From Streptomyces sp. B21-083 (lineage in GTDB: Bacteria; Actinomycetota; Actinomycetes; Streptomycetales; Streptomycetaceae): 64,000 nucleotides of DNA. The notes beneath the pieces were generated by a model. The model made no database searches, was not told the origin of the DNA, and was given only the letters and a program-made list of their open reading frames with translations. Shown here in pieces: positions 33,314 to 41,927 of this stretch (position 1 is its first letter; each line of letters begins with the position of its first letter). Location of the stretch: positions 5,146,001-5,210,000 of the forward strand of contig NZ_JARUND010000001.1 of assembly GCF_036898825.1 (NCBI RefSeq), written 5' to 3'. The position numbers and the translations under genes were made by a program.

Positions 33314-34879
33314 ATGAACCGGTCGTTCGCCGACCTGGGCCTGCCGCCCTCGCTGCTGGCCTCCCTCACCGTCGAGGGCATCACCGTCCCCTTCCCGATC
33401 CAGGCGGCCACGCTGCCGGACACCCTCGCGGGTCACGACGTCATGGGCCGTGGTCAGACCGGCTCGGGCAAGACCCTGGCCTTCGGCCTGGCCATGCTGG
33501 CCCGCCTCGCCGGACAGCGCGCCGAGGCGGGACGTCCGCTGGCCCTCGTCCTCGTACCGACCCGTGAACTCGCCCAGCAGGTCGTGGACGCGCTCACCCC
33601 GCACGCCCACGCCATGAACCTGCGGATGACGACGATCGTAGGCGGCCTGCCCATCGCGCGTCAGGCCCGTGCGCTGAGCGCCGGCACCGAGGTCGTCATC
33701 GCGACGCCCGGCCGGCTCCGCGACCTCGTCGACCGCCGCGACTGCCGCCTCGACCGGGTCTCCGTCACCGTCCTCGACGAGGCCGACCAGATGGTCGACA
33801 TGGGCTTCCTGCCGCAGGTCACCTACTTGCTCGACCAGGTGCCGCGCAGGGGCCAGCGCATGCTGTTCTCCGCCACCCTCGACGCGGACGTCGGCCGGCT
33901 CGCCCGCCGCTACCTGCACGAGCCCCTGGTGCACGAGACGGACCCGCACGCCGGCGCCGTCACCACGATGGAGCACCACGTGCTCTATGTCGACGACGTC
34001 GACAAGAAGACGGTCGCCACCGAGATCGCCGCCCGTGACGGGCGCGTGCTCATGTTCATGGACACCCGGCGCAGCGTCGACCGTCTCACCAAGCACCTGC
34101 TGAAGAGCGGAGTCCGCGCGGCAGCCCTGCACGGCGGCCGTTCCCAGCCCCAACGCACGCGCACACTCGCCCAGTTCAAGACGGGCGAGGTCACCGTGCT
34201 GGTGGCGTCCGACGTGGCCGCGCGTGGCATCCACATCGACGACCTCGACCTGGTCGTCAACGTGGACCCGCCCGGCGGCGCCAAGGACTACCTCCACCGC
34301 GGCGGCCGTACGGCACGTGCCGGAGCCTCCGGCAGTGTGGTCACCCTGGTCCTGCCCGAGCAGCGCCGCGAGATGCGGAGCCTGACGCGGGCGGCGGGCG
34401 TCGACCCGAACACGGCCAAGGTCTCCCCCGGTGCGGCCGAACTGACCCGCATCACCGGTGCCCGTACGCCTTCGGGCATACCTGTGGTCATCCCGGTTCC
34501 GGCCCCCACCCCGCCGGCCGCCCCCAAGGGCGACGGCTCCGGCGGCCGGTCCAGATCCTCGCGGTCCCGGTCCGGTTCGGGCGCGGGTTCCGGCTCGGGT
34601 ACGGGTTCGGGTTCACGTTCCCGCCGCGGCTCCACCGAGGGCGGTTCGGCCACGGCGCGCACAGCGGGCGGTGGCGCCGCCGGCAAGGGCCGTACGGCGG
34701 CCGGTGGCAGTGCCAAGAAGGCGTCACGTCCGACCGGTGGCGGTGCCAAGCCGCCGCGTGTGTCGGGCGGTAACCCGTCCGCCCGTACGGAGCAGGACTC
34801 CGCCGGTGAGCCTCGCAGCCGCCGACGCAGGGCGCCCCGTAACCGGCGCCCGGGTTCCGACGCCCGTCAGGCCGGCTGA
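33314..34879 (+). CDS. DEAD-box ATP-dependent RNA helicase with basic Ser/Gly/Arg tail
   Basis: 521 aa from ATG 33314 with AGGAAGG upstream. It has all helicase motifs in order: Q motif (FADLGLP...PFPIQ), I GQTGSGKT, Ia PTRELAQQ, GG, Ib ATPGRL, II VLDEADQM, III FSATL, IV VLMFMDTRR, V ASDVAARGIHID, VI HRGGRTARAG. The core ends near residue 375. The remaining ~145 residues are a disordered tail rich in S, G, R and K (RSRSSRSRSGSGAGSGSG...), typical of cold-shock helicases of streptomycetes and probably RNA-binding. The neighbouring csp gene supports a role in RNA remodelling at low temperature. Confidence 0.93.
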   Translation: MNRSFADLGLPPSLLASLTVEGITVPFPIQAATLPDTLAGHDVMGRGQTGSGKTLAFGLAMLARLAGQRAEAGRPLALVLVPTRELAQQVVDALTPHAHAMNLRMTTIVGGLPIARQARALSAGTEVVIATPGRLRDLVDRRDCRLDRVSVTVLDEADQMVDMGFLPQVTYLLDQVPRRGQRMLFSATLDADVGRLARRYLHEPLVHETDPHAGAVTTMEHHVLYVDDVDKKTVATEIAARDGRVLMFMDTRRSVDRLTKHLLKSGVRAAALHGGRSQPQRTRTLAQFKTGEVTVLVASDVAARGIHIDDLDLVVNVDPPGGAKDYLHRGGRTARAGASGSVVTLVLPEQRREMRSLTRAAGVDPNTAKVSPGAAELTRITGARTPSGIPVVIPVPAPTPPAAPKGDGSGGRSRSSRSRSGSGAGSGSGTGSGSRSRRGSTEGGSATARTAGGGAAGKGRTAAGGSAKKASRPTGGGAKPPRVSGGNPSARTEQDSAGEPRSRRRRAPRNRRPGSDARQAG

Positions 34880-34974
34880 CCCCCGCGCCGCCCCAGCTCC
34901 ACCCCAGCCGGTCGGTTCAGGCCGACCGGCGCCAGAACCACTGACCCCGGACCCTTCTGACCTGCGGAGGCACC

Positions 34975-35262
34975 ATGCGTTGTGTGATCGCCCGATTCCC
35001 GTTCGACCTGATCATGAGCGAGGTCACGCACAAGATGGACGGGGTAGCTCCCGAGCCCATCACCAGTGCGGCCGTCGGTATCGGTGGCGTGGACTACCCC
35101 GTCAAGCAGGTCGGCGCGGTGATCACCCGCCTCGACCGGCGGGACTTCACCGAGAAGGAGATGATCGCGGCGCTGAACCGGCTCGGCTTCACCTGCCGTC
35201 CGGCCGCCGCGCCCGCTCCGGCCCGGCCGGCGGTCATCGACCCTTGGGCCGAGATGCAGTAG
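34975..35262 (+). CDS. Small conserved protein downstream of the DEAD-box helicase
   Basis: 95 aa from ATG 34975 with GGAGG 6 nt ahead; 95 bp after the helicase stop, same strand. The sequence MRCVIARFPFDLIMSEVTHKMDG and VDYPVKQVGAVITRLDRRDFTEKEMIAALNRLGFTCRP looks like a compact alpha/beta protein, followed by an Ala/Pro tail ending DPWAEMQ. I recognise it as a conserved streptomycete hypothetical regularly found beside csp/DEAD-box genes, with no known function. It is probably co-transcribed with the helicase. Confidence 0.75.
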   Translation: MRCVIARFPFDLIMSEVTHKMDGVAPEPITSAAVGIGGVDYPVKQVGAVITRLDRRDFTEKEMIAALNRLGFTCRPAAAPAPARPAVIDPWAEMQ

Positions 35263-35328
35263 CACTCCGTTTGTAGGGCGGTTCGGCGGGTTCCGGTGCG
35301 TTCTTGGCTGCGGGTGCGTTGTGGTTTT

Positions 35329-35443
35329 GCGCAGTTCCCCGCGCCCCTTGAACCTGCGGGTGCGTCGTGGCTGGTCGCGCAGTTCCCCGCGCCCCTAAAG
35401 GCCAGTTCCCCGCGCTCCTGAAAGGTCAGATTCCCGCGCCCCT
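35329..35443. repeat. Intergenic GCAGTTCCCCGCGCCCC repeats
   Basis: GCGCAGTTCCCCGCGCCCCT occurs at 35329-35348 and 35377-35396. Decayed copies are at 35402-35419 (CAGTTCCCCGCGCTCCT) and 35427-35443. The complementary form is at 44491-44507. This short intergenic repeat is frequent in streptomycete genomes; its function is unknown, and it often adjoins or forms terminators, as here. Confidence 0.7.
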
Positions 35444-35458
35444 GGAGAGGGGCGCGGG
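35433..35458. terminator. Terminator hairpin for the GH84 gene
   Basis: CCCGCGCCCCT-GGAG-AGGGGCGCGGG is an 11-bp perfect stem with a 4-nt loop, 16 bp beyond the stop of the minus-strand GH84 gene. Its left arm is part of the last intergenic repeat copy. Confidence 0.75.
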
Positions 35459-35473
35459 TGGACCTGGTCGGAA

Positions 35474-38400
35474 CTAGTTGATCGGTACTCCTGTCACCGT
35501 TGCTGCCAATGGGTAGGCGCCCGTCTTGAGGGGGGTGCCTACCTTTTCTGTTGCTGTTGTCACCGGGATGAGGGTGCCCGCGTCGGCCGTGGTGACGTAG
35601 GCCGTGGTGCCGTTCCAGTCGAGGGTGACGTCGAAGGCGGAGCGGCCGACGGTGACCGGGGTGCCCGGAGCGCCGGTCACCGTGTCCAGCGGGGTGATCG
35701 TGTCACCGTTGCTCGCGCTGACCCAGAGGGTGCGGCCGTCAGGGGAGACGGCGAGGCCGTACGCCTGACCGGTGACCAGGAAGGTCGGGCGGGTGTCGTT
35801 CGTGGTGGTGTCTATGGGAGTGACCGTCGAGCCGCCGGAGTTGGACACGTACACCGTCCGCCCGTCGGGAGCCGCGACCACGTTGAACGGGTTCGGCCCG
35901 ACCGCGATCGGCGTGTCCGCCCTGCCTGTCGCGATGTCGACCGGGCTCACCGTGCTGTCGTGGATGTTCGCCACGTACAAGGTGGTGCCGTCCGGGGTGA
36001 TCGCCATGTTCTCCGGGCCGTCGCCCACCGGGATCTTCGCGCCCGGTGTGTTCGTGGCGAGGTCGATCGGCTGGACGGCGTCGTCCGAGTAGTCGGCGAC
36101 CCAGAGGGTGCGGCCGTCGGGGGTGAGGGCGAGGCCCGCCGGTACGTCCCCGACCGCCACGGTCGAGGTGACCTTCGCGGTGGCGACATCGATGACGCTC
36201 ACCGTGTCCGAACCCTGGTTCGCCGCATAGGCGGTACGGCCGTCCGAACTGACCACGACCTCCCCCGGGTTGGCGCCGACCGGAATCTCCGTCGACGTGC
36301 CGGAGGTCAGGTCCACCGAACTGACCGACGCACCACTGAAGTTGGCGGTCAGGGCGCGTTCGCTGCCGCCGACAACTCCGGTTATCCGTACGGGGATTGC
36401 TCGGCTCAGCAGGCCGTCTCCGGCGACGGCGACCGACCTTGTGCCCGCACTCGCTCCGGATGCCGCCGTGAACGTGATTGTGGCGGTGGCCTTGCCGCCT
36501 GCCGGGACGGTGACCGTACCCGTGGACGGGGTGACGGTCAGACCGTCAACCGCCTTGATGTTCCAGGTAGTTGCACGGGCGGTGGTGGAGCGGTTGTCGG
36601 CGATCGTGAGGGTCGCTGTCGTCGTGCCGCCGGGGGTCAGGGAGAGGGAGGTGGGGGTGAAGGAGGCGTCCGGGCCCGGGTCGGGGGCGGCTCGCAGGGT
36701 CGCGTCGAACAGGAAGCGGTCCAGTACGCCGGGGGCGACCTGCTGCGGGACCGAGTCGAGTTGCCTGCGCTGCGACTGGAGGCGGGCATAGAGGGTGGAC
36801 ACCGCGTCAGAGTCGCCGGCTGCCTGCGCGAGCATCAGCTGTACGGCGGTCCTCCCTGCCTCCCCGTATGCGCCCAGTTTGTCCAGCCACGCCGAAGTCT
36901 CGCTCAGGAAACGTGAGTTGGGGAGGTTCGCGCGGAGGTCGGCGGGGGTGGCGGCCATCGTCCCGAAGTAGGCGGTCAGGGCGCGGGCCGCCTTGCCGAG
37001 GCCGTCGCCGCTCTCGTAGGCGGTCGTGAACGCCTTGAGGAGCGGGGTGAGGGTGGGGGATTCGGTGGCGTCGAGGAGGGAGGAGTAGTTGTTCTCCGCG
37101 AAGACGCGAAGGGAAGTGGCCGTGTGCTCCGGCGCGTTGGCCGCGAAGTCCCGCACCGAGGCGAGGAAGGCGGCCCGGGGGTCGTACGCCTTCGGGTTCC
37201 AGGCATAGGACGCCGAGGTGAAGAGGGCGAGTCTGCTGGCCTCCGCCTGGATCATCGGGTTGGCCGTGATGCCCGTGACCTGGGTGGCCACGCCTGCCTC
37301 GCGGCCGGTGTAGGGGCCCAGGAGGAGGCGGCTGGTGGTGTAGTCGTTCACCGGGTAGTTGTCCCAGATGAGGATCGGGTGGCCGAACAACTCCCGTGCC
37401 TGACGCGCCTGTTCGGTGCTGACCGTCGGCGCGATGACCCCGACGCCCGTCCATTCGACGACGACCGAGGAGTCGAGCTTCTCCCGCAGCGCGGTCTTGT
37501 ACGGGGAGTCGGCCAGGTCGGAGTACTCGGTCGGGACCATCTCCAGCGGGGTCACGTCCGCGTGTGCGGCGACGAAGTCCTTGACGATCGAGTTGAGGAG
37601 CGTCGACTGGGCGGTGCCGGCCGCGCCGCCCCCGGTGCCGAACTTCTCCTTGTCGGCAGGGCAGTTCCAGGCCGTGTAGCTGATGTCGTCCAGCGGCACG
37701 GCGAACGAGCGCACGCCGATCGCGTACAGCGACTCGAACTTGGCGACCAGGGCGCGGACGTCGGCGGCCGAGGAGTAGCAGACCGACAGGCCCGGGGAGA
37801 GGGCGTAGGTGAAGCGGACATGGTTCTCGGCGGCCCGGTCGACCAGTTGCTTCAGGGTCGCCAACTGGGCGGGCGGGTAGTCGTCGCCAGTTCGCGCGCA
37901 GATACGGGTCGTCCTTGGGGGAGTAGACGTACACGTTCTGCTTCGTGCGGCCGTAGAAGTCGAGTTGGGAGAGACGGTCCTGCTGGGTCCAGGGGGCGCC
38001 GTAGAAGCCCTCGATGACTCCGCGCAGGGCGGTCGTCGGCCAGTCCCGGACGGTCGCGGAGGGGACCGAGCCGTGAGTGATCAGCTGGCGGAGGGTCTGG
38101 GCCGCGTAGAACGTGCCCGTCGTGTCCACACCGGACAGGGCGATGGTGCCCTTGCCGGTGGCCAACGTGTAGCCGCCGGAGGGGAGTTGGCTGGGGGGTG
38201 CGGCGTGCAGGCGCTTGAGTGCCCGTGCCGTCGCCGGGTTCTCGGTGGGGCCGCCGACGTAGACGGTGAGGGCGGCGGGGGGTGTCGGGCGGCCCGCGAT
38301 GACGGTACGGATGCTGCGGGCGCCGGCGTCACGCAGGACGCGTTCGACGAGGGCGCGGGCGGCGGGGTCGGTGGCGTGGCCGATGACCTCGACGACCTGC

Positions 38401-38582
38401 TTCGGAACCGGTTGGGTGCCGTGGCCGGGTCGCGACTGCTGGGGTGTCGGCCAGATGTGGGGGAGGGAGGCCGCGGTGGCGGAGTGGGGCGTCGCCGTCG
38501 CGGCGGGGGCCGGGGCGGTGCCCAGCACACAGAGGGCCAGCGCGGCCAGAAGGCCGCTCGCTGACTTCAGTGCCGGGGTCAC
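35474..38582 (-). pseudogene. Secreted GH84 beta-N-acetylglucosaminidase with YVTN propeller (frameshifted)
   Basis: Two overlapping frames together make one ~1035-codon gene. GTG 38582 (GGAG upstream) gives a signal peptide and an N-terminal domain. The GH84 barrel starts with LRGVIEGFYGAPWTQQDR and YVYSPKDDPYLRANWR. Near 37884-37890 the frame breaks. In the next frame the barrel continues from LATLKQLVDRAAENHVRFTY with the catalytic pair VPLDDIS. Two bases (or one extra) appear to be missing in what should be NWR-DDYPPAQL. After the barrel come a helical region, an Ig-like NEW3-type domain (SLTPGGTTTATLTI) and six or seven YVTN propeller repeats (LALTPDGRTLWVADYSDDAVQPIDLAT). It would act outside the cell on GlcNAc glycans. 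A real mutation or a sequencing error is possible. Confidence 0.85.
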
Positions 38583-38677
38583 GGCCGGCTCCGGTTCAAT
38601 ATTTTATCCATCGTGCGGAATCTTGGTGGATGGATTCACCGGACGGCAAGACCCCGTCCACTTGCTTTACTGGCCTT

Positions 38678-39574
38678 ATGACCGACATCGAGACCCCCGC
38701 ACTCTCCGTCGCTGTACTCGGCACCGGCATCATGGGCGCCGCCATGGCCCGTAACCTCGCCCGGTCCGGCCACACCGTCCGGGTGTGGAACCGGACCCGC
38801 GCCAAGGCCGAACCGCTGGCCGCCGAGAACGGCGTCCAGGTCTCCGACACGCCCGCCGACGCCGTACGGGACGCGGATGTCGTCCTGACGATGCTCTACG
38901 ACGGTGACGCCGTCCGGGACGTCATGCGCGAGGCCGCGTCCGCGCTCCGGCCGGGGGTCGGGTGGGTGCAGTCGACCACTGCGGGGGTGGACGCCATTGG
39001 TGAACTGGGCGTGATGGCTGAGGAGTTGGGGCTTCCCTTCTTCGACGCGCCCGTGCTGGGGACCCGGCAGCCGGCCGAGGCCGGGCAGTTGCTCGTACTC
39101 GCCGCAGGGCCCACGGAGCACCGGGCGGCCGTCGCGCCCGTCCTCGACGCGGTCGGCGCCCGTACGGTGTGGACCGGCGAGGAGGGCGGGGCGGGCAGCG
39201 CGACGCGGCTCAAGCTCGTCGCCAACAGCTGGGTGCTCGCCGCCACCAACGCGACCGGCGAGGTGCTCGCCCTCGCCCAGGCCCTCGGTGTCGACCCACA
39301 GAGCTTCTTCGACGTCATCGCCGGCGGCCCGCTCGACATGGGCTACCTGCGAGCCAAGGCCGCCCTGATCCTGGACGACAAGCTGACCCCGGCGAGTTTC
39401 GCGGTGTCCACGGCCGCGAAGGACGCCCGGCTGATCGTCGAGGCGGGCGAGCGGGGCGGCGTACGGCTCGATGTGGCCGCCGCGAGCGCCGAACGGTTCC
39501 GGCGTGCGGCCGAACAGGGGCACGGGGACGAGGACATGGCAGCCGCGTACTTCGCCTCCTTCGAGGAGAAGTAG
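38678..39574 (+). CDS. NAD(P)-dependent beta-hydroxyacid dehydrogenase family protein
   Basis: 298 aa from ATG 38678. Residues 10-30 form the Rossmann dinucleotide motif VAVLGTGIMGAAMARNLARSGH. WNRT after the second strand suggests NADP(H). The family motif around the substrate site reads FFDAPVLGTRQPAEAGQL, and the catalytic lysine region LKLVANSWVLAATNATGE is present. It belongs with 3-hydroxyisobutyrate dehydrogenases and imine-reductase-like enzymes; the substrate is unknown. No Shine-Dalgarno sequence precedes the ATG and a TTTACT lies 10 nt before it, so the transcript may be leaderless. A weak TCCATC/GGATGGA inverted repeat lies at 38606-38632. It is divergent from the GH84 gene. Confidence 0.9.
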   Translation: MTDIETPALSVAVLGTGIMGAAMARNLARSGHTVRVWNRTRAKAEPLAAENGVQVSDTPADAVRDADVVLTMLYDGDAVRDVMREAASALRPGVGWVQSTTAGVDAIGELGVMAEELGLPFFDAPVLGTRQPAEAGQLLVLAAGPTEHRAAVAPVLDAVGARTVWTGEEGGAGSATRLKLVANSWVLAATNATGEVLALAQALGVDPQSFFDVIAGGPLDMGYLRAKAALILDDKLTPASFAVSTAAKDARLIVEAGERGGVRLDVAAASAERFRRAAEQGHGDEDMAAAYFASFEEK

Positions 39575-39616
39575 GCGGGCGGCGGACCTTCGGTCGGCTC
39601 CGCGCCGGGTCTCGCC

Positions 39617-39859
39617 TCAGCCGACCCGCACCTTGCGGCTGCCGCAAGCGCCGCACACGGCGTCGGTCAGGGGGGAGGGCATGGCGCGGCCGTCCTCGTC
39701 GACGTACTCCAGGGGGTTGAGACAACCGGCCGGGTCGAGGAGGGAGACGAGGTCGAAGGTGCGGGTCCAGGCCGCGCCGCAGTCGAGGCAGACGAAGGCG
39801 AAGGTCTCGGTGAGTTGGCCGGAACCGGCCGGGACGGGATTCTCGTTCGGGCCGGGCAT
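39617..39859 (-). CDS. Small putative zinc-ribbon protein
   Basis: 80 aa from ATG 39859 with GGGAG upstream. Two CxxCG knuckles (FVCLDCGAAWTRTFDLVSLLD and TDAVCGACGSRKVRV) could hold one zinc ion. Short acidic linkers, no membrane segment. It resembles streptomycete hypothetical zinc-ribbon proteins without known function. It converges on the dehydrogenase gene (42 bp apart) and lies 105 bp downstream of a YdeI-family gene on the same strand, so the two might share a transcript. Confidence 0.75.
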   Translation of the reverse strand: MPGPNENPVPAGSGQLTETFAFVCLDCGAAWTRTFDLVSLLDPAGCLNPLEYVDEDGRAMPSPLTDAVCGACGSRKVRVG

Positions 39860-39964
39860 ACGGCTGCTCCCTTGCTGGTGGGCGGGGCCCGTCCTCGTCA
39901 GGTGGCGCGAGAATCACCTCGCCGCGTGACCGGGCGCGTGACCGGCTGTGTGAACGGGTGCTGA

Positions 39965-40540
39965 CTACGGGCGGGGTTTCTCGCCCTTCGCCAGCATCTC
40001 CACGTACGTCTGGATCCGGCGGGCGCGGGTCTCGGCCTTCTTGGCGTCCTGGACCCGGTACAGGATCGAGTAGCGGGTCTGCCGGTCCAGCGTCTCGAAG
40101 GACGCCGCCGCGGCCGGGTCGGCCTTCAGGGCCGCCGCGAGGTCGTCGGGCACCGTGGCGGTCCTCGGGCTGTCGTACGCCGCCTCCCAGCGGCCGTCCG
40201 CCTTGGCGCGGTCGATCTCCGCGAGCCCCTGGGGACGCATCCGGCCCTGTTCGATCAGGACGGCCACCTTGCCGCAGTTGACCTTGGACCATCTGCTGCG
40301 CGGCCTGCGCGGAGTGAACCGCTGGAGCCACCACTCGTCGTCGAACGCGGCCTTCTGGCCGTCGATCCAGCCGTAGCAGAGCGCCACGTCGAGGGCCTGG
40401 GCGTAGTCCAGCGCGATGATTCCGGGACCCTTCTTGCGCAGCTTCAGCCAGATGCCTGGCGAGGCTGTGTGGTTCTCACTGAGCCATGCCTCGAAGGCCT
40501 CGGCGGATTCGAATACGACGGTCTCCCGGTCTTGAGTCAC
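39965..40540 (-). CDS. YdeI/OmpD-associated family protein
   Basis: 191 aa. Starts MTQDRETVVFESAEAFEAWL, followed by the family signature SPGIWLKLRKKGPG, LDYAQALDVALCYGWIDGQK, WWLQRFTPRRPRSRWSKVNCGKVAVLIEQGRM and a C-terminal RYSILYRVQDAKKAETRARRIQTYVEMLAKGE. This is a full-length member of the bacteriocin-protection/YdeI family of small cytoplasmic proteins. The biochemical role is not established, and in enterics it is linked to stress and antimicrobial tolerance. No signal peptide. A terminator-like hairpin lies before it (40595-40627). Confidence 0.9.
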   Translation of the reverse strand: MTQDRETVVFESAEAFEAWLSENHTASPGIWLKLRKKGPGIIALDYAQALDVALCYGWIDGQKAAFDDEWWLQRFTPRRPRSRWSKVNCGKVAVLIEQGRMRPQGLAEIDRAKADGRWEAAYDSPRTATVPDDLAAALKADPAAAASFETLDRQTRYSILYRVQDAKKAETRARRIQTYVEMLAKGEKPRP

Positions 40541-40594
40541 CCCGGCAGCGAATCACATTCGGACGAGGTCACGGGCGCGGTTCGCGGGAACCGG

Positions 40595-40627
40595 GGCCCG
40601 TCCCGGCGACAGCCGAGGGGACGGGCC
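40595..40627. terminator. Terminator hairpin after the Ala/Leu-rich secreted protein gene
   Basis: GGCCCGTCCC (40595-40604) pairs with GGGACGGGCC (40618-40627) around 13 nt, 29 bp past the stop of the minus-strand gene at 40656. Confidence 0.65.
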
Positions 40628-40655
40628 ATCCGGCCATCGGGCTAGCGCGTCCGAG

Positions 40656-41384
40656 TCACTGAACCGTGCCCGCCGTACTTCCCGTCGCCGCCACGTCTCC
40701 TGCCGCCACGTCTCCTGCCGTCAGCGGCGCCGGCAGCGGGGCCGGGGGCAGTTCCAGCGGGGGGAGCGCGACCGGGAGGGGTGGCAGGCCGCCCAGGAGG
40801 CCGCCGAGGAGGCTGCCGAGGGTGTCGAGGAGGCCGCTCACCAGGCCCGTGACCGTGCCGAGCAGGCCGCCGACCAGGCCGGTCACCGTGTCGAGGAGGC
40901 CGCTGAGCGTTGCCTGGAGCTGGTCCAGGAGGTCCGAGACCGGGTCGGCCATGGCTGCCGCGGCCCGGTTCGTCGTGCCGGTCCGGTCCGCGAGGCGCTG
41001 CTTGAGAGAGGCCTTCGCCGTCTCGACCGCCTCGGCGAAGCCGGCCGCCTGGGTCGCCGTCAGGCGGCCGGTGCCCGTCTGCTCGGTGAGGTCGGTCAGG
41101 ACGTTCAGCACCGGGGCGAGTACGTCACTCCGGTCGGCGCGGTCCAGGGCGCCGAGCCGCTTGAGCATCCGGTCCGCGTACGGGGAGGCCGTGGAAGACG
41201 CCACGGACGCGAAGGACCACGACGCGCGGGCGCCGATGGAGGCGTAGGCGTCCCGGCTCGCGTCGCTGACGGCGGCGGCCGTGCCGACCGGACCGAATAT
41301 GAGTGCGGCACAGACGACGGACGACGGGAGGAGGAGCCCGCGGGAGCGGGAACCGAGGCCGGAACGGGATACGAGGGCGCGCAT
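40656..41384 (-). CDS. Secreted Leu/Gly-repeat protein of unknown function
   Basis: 242 aa from ATG 41384 with AAAGGA 6 nt ahead. The signal peptide ends near GPVGTAAAVSD. A helical part follows (~40-140; YADRMLKRLGALDRADRSDV, LTATQAAGFAEAVETAKASLKQRL). Then comes a striking Leu/Gly repeat in which LLDTVTGLVGGLLGTVTGLV and SGLLDTLGSLLGGLLGGL recur every 7-14 residues, and a Pro/Ala-rich end. The repeats could form amphipathic helices or self-associate; no family function is known to me. A GAGAG-CTG-CTCTC inverted repeat (41398-41410) just upstream of the start may be regulatory. Confidence 0.75.
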   Translation of the reverse strand: MRALVSRSGLGSRSRGLLLPSSVVCAALIFGPVGTAAAVSDASRDAYASIGARASWSFASVASSTASPYADRMLKRLGALDRADRSDVLAPVLNVLTDLTEQTGTGRLTATQAAGFAEAVETAKASLKQRLADRTGTTNRAAAAMADPVSDLLDQLQATLSGLLDTVTGLVGGLLGTVTGLVSGLLDTLGSLLGGLLGGLPPLPVALPPLELPPAPLPAPLTAGDVAAGDVAATGSTAGTVQ

Positions 41385-41573
41385 GCGCAGTCCTTTCGAG
41401 AGCTGCTCTCTTTGGGCCCAGGGTGAGAAGATCCGGACACCGCCCGCAACCGCTCGCCGACCCTCAGTAACCGAAAGGATGTCCCCTGTCACGCTGCTGA
41501 CCTGCGAGTTTTGCCGTCACGGCCCTCGCTGCCCCGGCTGGCGCCATTCGGCTGTCAGGGGGAGGCCCGCCTC

Positions 41574-41762
41574 CTACCGCTTCAGCGCCCGGTACCGCTT
41601 GAGCAGGGCGGTGATCCGGTCGGGGTCGGCGGCCCCGTTGAGCTCGGTGAGCAGGTCGTCGGGGCACAGCTCGTACAGATCGCCCCACCAACGCTGTCCC
41701 CGGTTGTTCCAGATCCGGTAGCCGCCGGGGACGCCCCGGGCGACGTAACGTTTCCTGCTCAC
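41574..41762 (-). CDS. Small basic Trp-rich hypothetical protein
   Basis: 62 aa from GTG 41762 with AGGAG 6 nt upstream. The sequence starts MSRKRYVARGVPGGYRIWNN and continues with RWWGDLYELCPDDLLTELNG to ITALLKRYRALKR. It is basic at both ends, with a Trp-rich centre and a helical C-terminus. It has no membrane segment and no known motif. It looks like a conserved streptomycete short protein, but no function can be given. It is divergent from the betaine transporter operon. Confidence 0.65.
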   Translation of the reverse strand: MSRKRYVARGVPGGYRIWNNRGQRWWGDLYELCPDDLLTELNGAADPDRITALLKRYRALKR

Positions 41763-41927
41763 TGTCGCTCCTGAGAGTGGAGGGAACGAAGGTGTCTTCG
41801 TCGGCGAGGGCGGCCTTCACCCGCTGAACGGCCGAAACGGCAGCGGTTTAGACTCTCTCCGCAACGGCCCGAACCTGGCTGGTCAAGGGTGGGCGGAACG
41901 AGCCAGACCCGAAGGGCGTTCGGCGTT

